Program-made: the position numbers and the translations under genes
In this document: piece by piece, positions 1-6,499 of the stretch
Numbering within the stretch: position 1 is the first letter of the stretch
Layout of the letters: every line of letters starts with the position of its first letter
Notes under the pieces: generated by a model
Databases searched by the model: none
Told to the model about the DNA's origin: nothing
The model's input: the letters and a program-made list of their open reading frames with translations, nothing else
From: Clostridia bacterium
Lineage (GTDB): Bacteria > Bacillota > Clostridia > Christensenellales > Aristaeellaceae
Direction of reading: 5' to 3'
DNA: 10,206 nucleotides
Assembly: GCA_009776385.1 (NCBI GenBank)
Contig: WRFT01000050.1
Coordinates: forward strand, 1-10,206

Positions 1-1
1 C

Positions 2-484
2 GCGCTGCAAGCGGCGGCCTTGCTTCAAATGGAAGCGCCGCTGCATACCGTGACCGCCGTTTTCTCCGTACAGGAGGAAGTGGGCTGCCGCGGGGCGAAA
101 ACGGCCGCTTTTGATATCGCGCCGGATATCGGCTTGGCGCTGGATGTGACCGCCTGGGGCGACACGCCGGAGGTAAAACTGCCGTCCGTACGCCTGGGAG
201 CGGGCGCCGCCATCAAGTTTATGGACCGCGGAAGCATCGCGAACCCCTATGTACGAGACGCGTTGATTGCCTGCGCGGAGAAGGTAAACGCGCCCTACCA
301 ACGGGAGGTTCTGCCCTATGGCGGCACGGATGCGCTGGCCATGCAGATGGCCAGAGGCGCGATTGCCACGGGGACGCTTTCCATTCCGTGCCGTTATGTG
401 CATTCGGCCTGCGAGGTCATTGATATGCGCGATATGGAAAGCGCGCTGGCCATTTTATTACAATTCGTCAACCACCCCTTCTAA
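2..484 (+). CDS. M42-family metallopeptidase (glutamyl/leucyl aminopeptidase-like), C-terminal half
   Basis: This is the last 160 codons of a gene that begins left of the window; the frame is open from base 2 to the TAA at 482-484. M42 enzymes are cytoplasmic, di-metal (Zn/Co) aminopeptidases that form large tetrahedral (TET) assemblies and trim short peptides. Several family hallmarks are visible. The pair Glu25-Glu26 (fragment numbering) in QEEVGCRGA is the general base plus a metal ligand. Asp48 in LDVT, followed by GDTP, is another metal ligand. GGTDA lies at about 107-111, and His134 in VHSACEVID is the last metal ligand. About half of the usual 330-350 residues is present, so substrate preference cannot be read. 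AAAGGGA near its stop serves as ribosome site for the next gene 12 bp on, which suggests co-transcription. Family assignment is firm; the specific enzyme name (PepA/FrvX/YsdC type) is not. Confidence 0.93.
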   Translation, partial: ALQAAALLQMEAPLHTVTAVFSVQEEVGCRGAKTAAFDIAPDIGLALDVTAWGDTPEVKLPSVRLGAGAAIKFMDRGSIANPYVRDALIACAEKVNAPYQREVLPYGGTDALAMQMARGAIATGTLSIPCRYVHSACEVIDMRDMESALAILLQFVNHPF

Positions 485-496
485 AGGGAAACGCGC

Positions 497-2407
497 ATGG
501 GCGCCGTACTGTTTTTAAGCCTCTATCTTTTATGCGGCTGCGCTGTTATCCGCTTTGTTTTGCCCGAACAGCCGCCCCTCATCCGCCTGTGGCTGGGGCT
601 TTGCCTGGGCTTCATGCTGTTTATGTGGCTGCCTTCCCTATGCGCGTTTCTCGCGCGTTTTACGCTTGCCGCGCATTACTTAAGCTTGATACCACTGGGG
701 GGCATCACGTTTGGCGCGTATCTGCTAAGAAACCGAGCCCGACCGCGCGGATGGCCGCCAGGCGGGCTCCAGCCTTATTTCACGCCGATGGCTCTGCTTA
801 TCGTGTTTGGCGCGTTATCCTATTACATGCAATACACGCATACCTTCAGGGAAGCCATGGACGGCAGCTTGCATGTGGGACAAAGCACCTACGGTGATTT
901 ACCTATGCACGCGGGGTTTGTGACGGGTTTTATAGGCGCGCCCTTTCCGCCTCAGTATCCCATGATGAAGGGGGAGCTGCTATGTTATCCCTTTTTGATG
1001 GACGCGCTTTCCGCCTCCCTTTATTTGGGCGGGTTCAGCCTGCAAGCCGCGTTAATTGTTCCTGGCGTCATGATGATGCTGCTTTTATACTTTGGCGTTT
1101 ACGCCCTGGCGGAAAGCTTTACGGGCAGCCGTAAGGCCGCCGTACTGGCGTTTTTACTGATCTTTTTAAACGGGGGGCTGGGGTTTTTATACACCTTCGA
1201 TCTGGCGCCAGCCGCCAACATCCCGGAACGCCTACATGAAGTGCTGAACGGCTTTTATAAGACGCCGACCAACCAACCGGTTCCCAACAACCTGCGCTGG
1301 AGCAACCTGATATGCGATTTACTCATCCCGCAGAGAACGCTGCTGGCCGGATACACCCAGCTGATCCCCTGCCTGTACCTTTTAACCACGGGAAATAAGA
1401 CGCCGCGCAGGATGCTGCTTTTAGGCCTGTGGGCCGGCGCGCTGCCGATGGTGCATACCCATTCATTTCTGGCGCTCGGGCTGTTTTCGGCAGGGTTTAT
1501 GCTTTATGAAGCCTTCCACAAAAAAGATACGCTGATCCAAACACTAAAACCTTTCCTTTTGTACGGCGCCGCAGCCGTCCTGTTGGCCGCCCCGCAGCTT
1601 GTCGGGTGGACCTTTAAACAATCTTCCGCGACGGACCGGTTTATCACGTTTCACTTTAATTGGGTGAATAACACGGGCAGCGGTTTGATCGACAGTTATT
1701 TTTGGTTCTATTTTAAAAACATCGGGCTGCCTCTCCTTTTCATACTCATGGCGCTTACCGAACGCAACGCGCGTTACCGAAAGCTGTTAAGCGGCGCGTT
1801 TTGCATCTTTATCGCGGCGGAACTGGTGCGATTTCAGCCGAACGCCTACGATAATTACAAGCTGTTCTATGTGTGGTATATGCTTTGTATTTTGGTGGCG
1901 GCCGATTACGCGCGCAAGCTATGGCGTGCCCTTAAACGCTTCCGTGGCCGGTATCTGCTGGCCGCGGCGGCGGCGGCATTGCTGTTTACATCCGCCGCGT
2001 TAACCGTTTGGAGAGAGGCAGTCAGCGACTATACCGCCTTTGATTCGGGCGCCGTCGCCGTCGCAGCTTACGCGCGGGAACAGACGGCGCCGCAGGATAC
2101 CTTTTTAACCGGAACACAGCATTTAAACCCCGTGATGGTGCTCGGCGGGCGAACCGTGCCCGTTTCCTCCGACAGCTGGCTGTACTTTCACGGTTTAAAC
2201 ACGGGCGAACGGCGCGCGGATGTGCGCCGCTTCTACGAAGACCCGGAGAGCCACAAGGATATGCTTTCAAAATACGATATCCGTTATATATATGTCAGCC
2301 CCTATGAAAGGGCAGAGTTCGACGTTGACGAGCGCGCCCTGGAGCGGGCTTACGCGCTTGTTTACAACCGGGACAGGCACCGGATTTACCGCGTGGGGCC
2401 GCCCTGA
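497..2407 (+). CDS. Polytopic membrane protein, GT-C glycosyltransferase-like
   Basis: The product is a 636-residue integral membrane protein with roughly ten or more hydrophobic segments, starting immediately at the N-terminus (ALFLSLYLLCG-like) and ending with a soluble tail of about 110 residues. ATG 497 is preceded by AAAGGGA at about 484-490, a good ribosome site. Three features recall GT-C (dolichyl/polyprenyl-phosphate-dependent) glycosyltransferases. The first is a large loop after an early membrane helix with acidic and His residues (STYGDLPMH, then PPQYPMMKGELLCYPFL). The second is a late YDNYKLFYVW segment. The third is an extracytoplasmic tail with HLNPVMVLGGR and a closing YIYVSPYERAEF. 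If this is right, it would transfer a lipid-linked sugar to a cell-surface acceptor outside the membrane. No specific family is recognised with certainty, and YfhO-like or other multi-span membrane proteins remain possible. It lies 12 bp after the peptidase and 1 bp before the next small gene. Confidence 0.6.
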   Translation: MGAVLFLSLYLLCGCAVIRFVLPEQPPLIRLWLGLCLGFMLFMWLPSLCAFLARFTLAAHYLSLIPLGGITFGAYLLRNRARPRGWPPGGLQPYFTPMALLIVFGALSYYMQYTHTFREAMDGSLHVGQSTYGDLPMHAGFVTGFIGAPFPPQYPMMKGELLCYPFLMDALSASLYLGGFSLQAALIVPGVMMMLLLYFGVYALAESFTGSRKAAVLAFLLIFLNGGLGFLYTFDLAPAANIPERLHEVLNGFYKTPTNQPVPNNLRWSNLICDLLIPQRTLLAGYTQLIPCLYLLTTGNKTPRRMLLLGLWAGALPMVHTHSFLALGLFSAGFMLYEAFHKKDTLIQTLKPFLLYGAAAVLLAAPQLVGWTFKQSSATDRFITFHFNWVNNTGSGLIDSYFWFYFKNIGLPLLFILMALTERNARYRKLLSGAFCIFIAAELVRFQPNAYDNYKLFYVWYMLCILVAADYARKLWRALKRFRGRYLLAAAAAALLFTSAALTVWREAVSDYTAFDSGAVAVAAYAREQTAPQDTFLTGTQHLNPVMVLGGRTVPVSSDSWLYFHGLNTGERRADVRRFYEDPESHKDMLSKYDIRYIYVSPYERAEFDVDERALERAYALVYNRDRHRIYRVGPP

Positions 2408-2408
2408 T

Positions 2409-2627
2409 ATGGAACGTTTCTTACGTTATTCCCTGGAAAATAAGAAAAAAATACGCGTCCTGCTGATGGACGGGGACGGCGCTGTGACGCAGATGAACCT
2501 GACGGTCACGGCCCTTGAAACGGAAAGCTTTTCGTATCTGCGCGCGGGAAAGAAGCACAGCGAAACGCTGCCGCTTAACGCTCTTTTGTCGGCGGGTTAC
2601 GCCAGGGGCGACCATGGGGAGGCGTGA
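2409..2627 (+). CDS. Small conserved-looking protein, 72 aa, function unknown
   Basis: ATG 2409 begins one base after the stop of the membrane-protein gene, so translation is probably by coupling; no strong ribosome site of its own is visible. The 72-residue product has a basic start (RYSLENKKKIRVLL). A run of alternating hydrophobic positions follows, suggesting a small beta-barrel (MNLTVTALETESFSYLRAGKK), then LPLNALLSAGYARGDHGE. The pattern 'modulate a value, test a threshold strand, LPL..LLSA.YARGD' resembles small uncharacterised Firmicutes proteins, and the fold could be SH3- or WYL-like; this is memory of a pattern, not a search. There is no signal peptide or membrane segment, so it should be cytoplasmic. 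A longer reading from the same frame upstream overlaps the membrane gene and is less likely. GC content drops soon after its stop. Confidence 0.6.
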   Translation: MERFLRYSLENKKKIRVLLMDGDGAVTQMNLTVTALETESFSYLRAGKKHSETLPLNALLSAGYARGDHGEA

Positions 2628-2714
2628 GAAACCACAATAATCCTATATGGGCGGCTAGGTATTATGGGAAGTTTCCAGGTTCATTGCCACAGCTGCTTTT
2701 CGAACGCCTGACTA

Positions 2715-3185
2715 TCATTCTTCCTGAGACTTCCACCACCTCTTATAATACTTTTTCATCAATTTTTGCTGGTCGAGTGGAAGAAGCTCAAGTAATTCCT
2801 GATTCGTTATTAAACCCGCAAGATAGGTCAACCATCTCTTTGAGTCAACTTCCGGCATTTCTCGTGCCCTTTTTATGGAAAATTGATAAGCGTTAAGAAT
2901 TTTCTTGGCTGGAATTTTTATTAGCCTTTCATAGATGATTATAAAACCCGGCCAGTTTCCATCTGCGAGCCACTCAAACAGAGATATAAGATAAGGTTCC
3001 AATTCTTCATCAGTTTTTCCCGCGAGAGCTTTTGCACAGTTCTCCCAAAGGCCTTTGCCTTCAGATGGCCGGATAAAAATCGAGAGATATTTTACTTTGG
3101 CGGCTTCTTCCAAACCTTCTAGCTGGGTATCTTCATTGCTATCCCAACTTAACATATCGAACAACTGATTCACATCAACGGTCAT
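2715..3185 (-). CDS. DUF5071-like helical protein, possible orphan immunity protein
   Basis: This is a 156-residue, probably all-alpha cytoplasmic protein. The core at about 61-93 (ELEPYLISLFEWLADGNWP then YERLIKIP) matches the remembered DUF5071 pattern 'eellp.LLeWLqDmNWPva..i..iL', a HEAT-like short helical domain. The N-terminus (MLSWDSNEDTQLEGLEEA, FIRPSEGKGLWENCAKAL) adds a further helical piece that counts clusters of residues in the same style. The start is well supported by AGGAG at 3193-3197, seven bases upstream. Members of this kind often occur singly or next to polymorphic toxins, and an immunity role has been suggested by that context. No toxin gene is visible here, so the role is inference only. 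The gene is AT-rich and reads against its neighbours, consistent with transfer. An 11-codon ORF and a hairpin precede it and may control it. Confidence 0.72.
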   Translation of the reverse strand: MTVDVNQLFDMLSWDSNEDTQLEGLEEAAKVKYLSIFIRPSEGKGLWENCAKALAGKTDEELEPYLISLFEWLADGNWPGFIIIYERLIKIPAKKILNAYQFSIKRAREMPEVDSKRWLTYLAGLITNQELLELLPLDQQKLMKKYYKRWWKSQEE

Positions 3186-3216
3186 TTTACTGCTCCTATT
3201 TGGTTAATAAGGATAG

Positions 3217-3242
3217 ACAACCTTCCTACTTGTGAAGGTTGT
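3217..3242 (-). promoter_or_regulatory. 9-bp perfect hairpin between leader ORF and DUF5071 gene
   Basis: ACAACCTTC at 3217-3225 and GAAGGTTGT at 3234-3242 are perfect inverted repeats with an 8-base loop. On the minus-strand transcript the hairpin begins two bases after the stop of the 11-codon leader ORF and ends 31 bases before the DUF5071 start. It is not followed by a U-run, so it is not a classical intrinsic terminator. A translational attenuator or an mRNA-stability element is more plausible. Confidence 0.5.
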
Positions 3243-3244
3243 AC

Positions 3245-3280
3245 TTATCGGCTAATAAAAAAGACAGCTAGCTGATTCAT
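3245..3280 (-). CDS. Putative leader peptide MNQLAVFFISR
   Basis: On the minus strand an 11-codon ORF reads ATG to TAA. A strong ribosome site, AGGAGAGG at 3287-3294, lies six bases before the ATG; this is better than many real genes here. Its start context (TAGGAG, spacer, TAAAATGA) closely resembles that of the DUF5071 gene about 95 bases downstream. The ORF stops just before a 9-bp hairpin. This layout of short translated ORF, hairpin, then gene is the layout of translational attenuators, in which ribosome stalling on the leader changes the downstream fold. The peptide has no run of a single amino acid that would suggest biosynthetic control. It could instead be the remnant of a gene cut short by rearrangement. 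Confidence 0.45.
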   Translation of the reverse strand: MNQLAVFFISR

Positions 3281-3315
3281 TTTACACCTCTCCTAAATGT
3301 CAACACCATAAGCAT

Positions 3316-3344
3316 ACTGTACACCTGCGTACCTTTCATGTAAA
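3316..3344 (-). promoter_or_regulatory. Candidate promoter for leader ORF and DUF5071 gene
   Basis: On the minus strand TTTACA (3339-3344) and TACAGT (3316-3321) are separated by 17 bp, a reasonable sigma-A arrangement. A transcript would start near 3309, about 29 bases before the leader ORF start. The -10 match is only fair; an overlapping TATGCT is an alternative with poor spacing. Confidence 0.35.
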
Positions 3345-3367
3345 AAAAACTATATGTTGCCCCGCAG

Positions 3368-3384
3368 GTATATGACGCATATAC
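3368..3384. promoter_or_regulatory. 17-bp perfect palindrome, candidate operator
   Basis: GTATATG-ACG-CATATAC is a perfect 7-bp inverted repeat with a 3-bp centre. It lies between the divergent promoter candidates, 43 bp upstream of the rightward -35 and 23 bp upstream of the leftward one. The size and position fit the site of a dimeric transcription factor controlling one or both sides. No regulator gene is in the window. Confidence 0.4.
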
Positions 3385-3397
3385 AGACGGCAGACGG
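3384..3397. repeat. Tandem CAGACGG x2
   Basis: Two exact head-to-tail copies of CAGACGG abut the right edge of the palindrome. They could be a direct-repeat binding site or chance. Confidence 0.35.
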
Positions 3398-3427
3398 TCA
3401 TCCGGACAGAAGCCGTGAAATAAACGC

Positions 3428-3456
3428 TTGACAAGCCCGCCGCGCGGTGCTATTCT
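3428..3456 (+). promoter_or_regulatory. Sigma-A promoter of the ABC/DUF1854 module
   Basis: TTGACA at 3428-3433 and TATTCT at 3451-3456 are separated by exactly 17 bp, a near-consensus housekeeping promoter. The predicted transcript start is about 3463, giving a leader of some 125 nt before the first ABC gene. It is the only strong rightward promoter seen in front of the module. Confidence 0.75.
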
Positions 3457-3462
3457 TCCTCG

Positions 3463-3516
3463 CGGAACGTGGGTTTTGGGCGGAAGGGGGAGCCGGCCGG
3501 GCCCGGGGGGACGTTC
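3463..3516 (+). ncRNA. G-run-rich structured 5' leader, candidate cis-regulatory RNA
   Basis: The predicted transcript begins almost exactly at a stem formed by GAACGT (3465-3470) and ACGTTC (3511-3516), extendable by one G-U pair. The enclosed 40 bases are strikingly G-rich, with runs at 3471-3473, 3478-3480, 3486-3490, 3499-3501 and 3505-3510. They contain the palindrome CCGGGCCCGG (3497-3506), and GGGC (3478-3481) could pair with GCCC (3501-3504). The runs could alternatively form a G-quadruplex, although one loop is 8 nt. With the terminator-like hairpin that follows, the whole could be a ligand- or protein-responsive attenuator, or a roughly 108-nt separate small RNA. It matches no riboswitch class known to me. 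Confidence 0.4.
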
Positions 3517-3533
3517 TATAGTTGCTTATTACC

Positions 3534-3570
3534 GCGGCGAGTTAAAACTCACCGCTTTTAATTGGTTTTT
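3534..3570 (+). terminator. Intrinsic-terminator-like hairpin in the leader of the first ABC gene
   Basis: GCGG (3534-3537) pairs with CCGC (3552-3555). After a single C/A mismatch, GAGT (3539-3542) pairs with ACTC (3547-3550), with loop TAAA. TTTTAATTGGTTTTT follows directly (3556-3570). It lies downstream of the promoter and only 17 bases before the ABC start codon, so the gene must be expressed by read-through or regulated antitermination. No certain antiterminator partner is visible. Confidence 0.6.
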
Positions 3571-3587
3571 CATGTGATGAAATGTAA

Positions 3588-5867
3588 ATGATGAAAGAGA
3601 CAGCAAAGACTTTCTTGCCTCGCTATATGGCGCCCGCTTTTCAAGCCGCAAACGTGACTGTTTCCGGGCTTGTCTATGCCATCCATACGGATATGACGCC
3701 CGAAGGCAATCATGCGGACGCGTACGTCGCGGTTGATTCCGACACGCTTTATATCCTGTACGGTGAGGAACAGGTCGTCAGGATGCAGGGCGCGCGGCGC
3801 ATTGTATCCGCCTTCGCGGCTCACAAGCTGGTAACACATCCTTTAAACGCACTCGGCGAACTAAAATGCGAACGGCTTTTGACCACCGCCCGTTTATGGG
3901 GAGAGGCGGACGGGGAGGCGCTTGTGCTGCTTGTGTTTTCCATAGGTTGCCTTCCTTTCGCCGAGCGGCTCATTAAGGTGATAAATAACCTGCGCCAAGG
4001 CATTGACCCGCTGCGCGAAGTCTTTACGGATGAGCATGTTTTTTGCCTGAAATGCGGCATGCGTTTTCCGGAACCGGAGCGGAAGGTATGCCCGCGGTGC
4101 CTGGACAGCAAGTCGATTACACGGCGGCTGATGACGTTTTTTGCTAACTACCGCAAGCAGGTTTTTTCCATACTGGCGGTCATGTTTTTAAGCACCGCCG
4201 TGTCCATCTTGGCCCCGTACATCAGCTCCAAGCTGTTTTTTGACGAGGTGCTGACCCCCGGCGGCGGGTACTACGGCATGGTCGGCGCGTTTGTGGCTTT
4301 AATCATCCTGGCGCGCGGCGTCACCACGGGCATGAATGTCGTGTACCAATATGTACTGGCCAAGACCGTTCCGTGGATCATTTATGACCTTAAATTGAAG
4401 ATATTCGAGGCGATGCAACGCCTGTCCGTCAATTTTTACGCTTCCAAACGCACGGGTTCTTTGATGAACCGCGTGACGCGCGACGCGACGAACATCTATT
4501 GGTTTTTTGTGGACGGCTTGCCTTTTGTCATCGTCAACATCTTTACGTTTACGGGCATTATCACGATCATGTGCCTGATGAACACGGAGCTGGCTGTCAT
4601 ATGCCTTATTATCATTCCGATATCACTCGTTTTATTCCGCGTGTTATGGAGTGTCTTTAGGCGGTTTCACCATAAAAACTGGGTCTATGGGTCGCAGTTA
4701 AACTCCATGGTCAGCGATTCGGTCAACGGGCAGCGCGTTATTAAGGCCTTCGCGCGCGAGGAAGAGGAATCCAACCGCTTTTCCGGCATCAGCCGCAAAC
4801 AAACCGATATGGACATCGGCGTTGAAAACACGGCTTTCACGGCATTTCCGCTTATCTATCTGTTTATGTTTACAGGGCAGGTGGTCATTACCGCGCTGGG
4901 TGGCAGAATGGTGCTGGAAGACCGGATTACCATAGGTACGCTGATGACTTTTATTGCCTTTCTGAACATGCTGTACGGCCCTTTGGAGTTTATGTCATGG
5001 GTTTCCAACTGGTGGGCGCGCTGCGTGGACTCGGCACAGAGGGTGTTTGAGATAATAGACGCTAAGCCGGATGTACAAGAGCCGGACGACCCCATTACGC
5101 CGGAGCATCTGCGCGGCGACATTCAACTGTCGGGCGTATGGTTTGAGTATGAACCCGCCGTGCCTGTGCTTAAGGGGCTCGATTTACAGGTAAAGGCGGG
5201 CACGCTTTTAGGCATCGTGGGTAAAACGGGCGCGGGTAAATCGACGCTGGCCAACTTAATTGCCCGCCTGTACGATGTGACGGAAGGCGAGATACGCATC
5301 GACGGCGTACCCATCAAGCGCCTGCCCTTGGCATTGCTGCGCGCCAATATCGGTATTGTATCCCAGGAGATATACTTATTTATCGGTACGATAGCCGATA
5401 ATATCCGTTACGCGCGCCCGGGCGCGTCTATCGAGGAAGTCATACGGGCCGCTAAGGCGGCGTCCGCGCATGATTTTATCATGCGTTTACCGGACGCCTA
5501 CGAGACACGCGTGGGCGCAGGCGGCCAGGACTTGTCGGGCGGCGAAAAACAGAGGCTGTCCATCGCGCGAGCCATTTTACAAAACCCGCGCATCCTGATT
5601 TTGGATGAGGCGACCGCGGCGATGGACACACAGACGGAGGCGGAGATTCAAGCATCCCTCTCGCGCCTGCAAAAGGGCCGTACCACGCTGTCTATCGCGC
5701 ACAGGCTATCCACGCTCCGCGACGCGGACAGCCTTGCCGTCATCCATGAAGGGCGCGTTTTGGAGGCGGGCACACACGCGGAGCTGATTGCGCTCAAGGG
5801 AGAATACCACAAGCTGTACGGCATGCAGACGGAAGCCTTAAATGTCATCAGCGAATCGGATGCCTGA
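3588..5867 (+). CDS. ABC exporter half-subunit with N-terminal extension and zinc ribbon (DUF1854-associated)
   Basis: This 759-residue protein has four parts. Residues 1 to about 150 form a beta-rich extension, perhaps PH-like (YVAVDSDTLYILYGEEQVVRM). A zinc ribbon follows with Cys153, Cys156, Cys168 and Cys171. A six-helix exporter domain spans about 185-470. The ATPase domain at about 510-745 is complete: Walker A GKTGAGKS 545-552, Q-loop Gln593, signature LSGGE 649-653, Walker B ILILDE 669-674 and switch His705. It should export a substrate across the membrane with ATP, most likely paired with the second ABC subunit encoded downstream. The extension makes it about 150 residues longer than a usual half-transporter. 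The start is unsure: ATG 3588 and 3591 have no clear ribosome site, and the upstream 16 bases hold three other AUGs. Met14 is an alternative but is no better supported. Substrate unknown; relatives near DUF1854 are annotated as cyanophycin-associated. Confidence 0.9.
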   Translation: MMKETAKTFLPRYMAPAFQAANVTVSGLVYAIHTDMTPEGNHADAYVAVDSDTLYILYGEEQVVRMQGARRIVSAFAAHKLVTHPLNALGELKCERLLTTARLWGEADGEALVLLVFSIGCLPFAERLIKVINNLRQGIDPLREVFTDEHVFCLKCGMRFPEPERKVCPRCLDSKSITRRLMTFFANYRKQVFSILAVMFLSTAVSILAPYISSKLFFDEVLTPGGGYYGMVGAFVALIILARGVTTGMNVVYQYVLAKTVPWIIYDLKLKIFEAMQRLSVNFYASKRTGSLMNRVTRDATNIYWFFVDGLPFVIVNIFTFTGIITIMCLMNTELAVICLIIIPISLVLFRVLWSVFRRFHHKNWVYGSQLNSMVSDSVNGQRVIKAFAREEEESNRFSGISRKQTDMDIGVENTAFTAFPLIYLFMFTGQVVITALGGRMVLEDRITIGTLMTFIAFLNMLYGPLEFMSWVSNWWARCVDSAQRVFEIIDAKPDVQEPDDPITPEHLRGDIQLSGVWFEYEPAVPVLKGLDLQVKAGTLLGIVGKTGAGKSTLANLIARLYDVTEGEIRIDGVPIKRLPLALLRANIGIVSQEIYLFIGTIADNIRYARPGASIEEVIRAAKAASAHDFIMRLPDAYETRVGAGGQDLSGGEKQRLSIARAILQNPRILILDEATAAMDTQTEAEIQASLSRLQKGRTTLSIAHRLSTLRDADSLAVIHEGRVLEAGTHAELIALKGEYHKLYGMQTEALNVISESDA

Positions 5868-5893
5868 CGGGTATCTTTTCAGGGGGGATAACG

Positions 5894-6445
5894 ATGACCC
5901 ATCCATCGGTACTTGAAAAACAAACAACCGAACCGGAGCAGAATACCGATATCGGACTGCTTGACACGCGGGAAACGGATTTTTACAAGACGGACGGCGG
6001 TTTTACGGGTTTGCGGTATAAGGGTAAGACTTTTCCGCGCGTATCGTTTCGGCGCGCCCTGCCTATCGGCAAGCCGGACAGTTATATTTCCGTGGCGGAT
6101 GACGAAAACAAGGAAATAGGCATCATCCGCGACATAGGCGACCTTTCCCATACGCAGCGGGACGTAGTGAGGGAGGATCTCGCGAAACGGTATTTTTGCC
6201 CGAGCGTGCAGTCCGTCAAGTCCGTCAAGGACAAGATGGGTTATGTATACATGGAGCTTATCTTGACGGGCGCCGGAACCACCTACGAAAAAAGCTGCGC
6301 GATAAACGACGTGAACCGCAACATTCGCATGATAGACGGCAGCCGCTTGCTCATCTTTGATGTGGACGGCAACCGGTACATTATCGAAAACATACAGGCG
6401 CTGGATAAAAAGAGCATGAGCCGCCTGGAACCCTATATGTTTTAA
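5894..6445 (+). CDS. DUF1854 family protein
   Basis: This is a 183-residue soluble protein with no membrane segment. After a polar N-terminus of about 30 residues it carries the DUF1854 pattern. FPRVSFRRALPIGKPDSYISVADDENKEIGIIRDIGDL (about 47-84) is quoted in pieces here as FPRVSFRRALP, then ENKEIGIIRDIGDL. Next come RYFCPSVQSVKSV (99-111), then INDVNRNIRMIDGSRLLIFD (137-156), DVDGNRYIIEN (156-166) and ALDKKSMSRLEPY (169-181). The usual 'W.V.TDRG' stretch is replaced by VYMELILTGAGTTYE, so this is a divergent branch. AGGGGG at 5881-5886 gives a good ribosome site 7-8 bases before ATG 5894. The gene sits between two ABC subunits, 26 bp after the first, so an accessory or regulatory role for the exporter is likely. 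The biochemical function of the family is not established. Confidence 0.88.
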   Translation: MTHPSVLEKQTTEPEQNTDIGLLDTRETDFYKTDGGFTGLRYKGKTFPRVSFRRALPIGKPDSYISVADDENKEIGIIRDIGDLSHTQRDVVREDLAKRYFCPSVQSVKSVKDKMGYVYMELILTGAGTTYEKSCAINDVNRNIRMIDGSRLLIFDVDGNRYIIENIQALDKKSMSRLEPYMF

Positions 6446-6455
6446 TCATGAAAGC

Positions 6456-6469
6456 GGGAGATCCGACTG
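6456..6469 (+). promoter_or_regulatory. Ribosome site GGGAG with possible CTG start for the second ABC gene
   Basis: GGGAG (6456-6460) lies six bases before CTG at 6467-6469. That CTG is in frame with ATG 6500 with no stop between, and it would add eleven residues, KAFDFIHDLD-like. ATG 6500 itself has only pyrimidine-mixed sequence upstream with no ribosome site. CTG starts are rare but known in bacteria. Confidence 0.4.
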
Positions 6470-6499
6470 AAAGCTTTTGATTTCATCCACGATTTAGAT

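Larger units (their letters stand above)
2628..3360. other. AT-rich segment of distinct composition
   Basis: Base composition changes sharply just after the small gene ending at 2627 and recovers near 3360. One 60-base line here (3241-3300) counts 35% G+C against 62% for a line inside the ABC gene (5521-5580). The segment holds one minus-strand gene, its leader ORF and its promoter region. Bases 2628-2714 lie between the two converging stops and show no gene and no clear terminator for either side. No integrase, transposase, terminal inverted repeat or flanking target duplication was found, so it is called only as a compositional island, probably acquired by transfer. Confidence 0.45.

Noticed and set aside
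2624..2896. 90-codon plus-strand ORF opening with GTG after the small gene
   Set aside because: Most of it is antisense to the DUF5071-like gene, which has a proper ribosome site and a recognisable family pattern; the plus-strand reading has neither.
3279..3303. Minus-strand TTGACA (3298-3303) with TAAAAT (3279-3284) as a promoter
   Set aside because: The spacing is only 13 bp, and the -10 would lie over the leader ORF start codon, leaving no room for its ribosome site in the transcript.
3463..3570. Known riboswitch class (c-di-GMP, fluoride, ZTP, guanidine, preQ1, THF)
   Set aside because: None of the conserved core motifs I recall for these classes appears in the leader, so it is left as an unclassified structured RNA.
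6448..6480. Ten-codon ORF MKAGDPTESF between the DUF1854 and second ABC genes
   Set aside because: It has no ribosome site of its own, and it overlaps the better explanation, the GGGAG/CTG start of the ABC gene.
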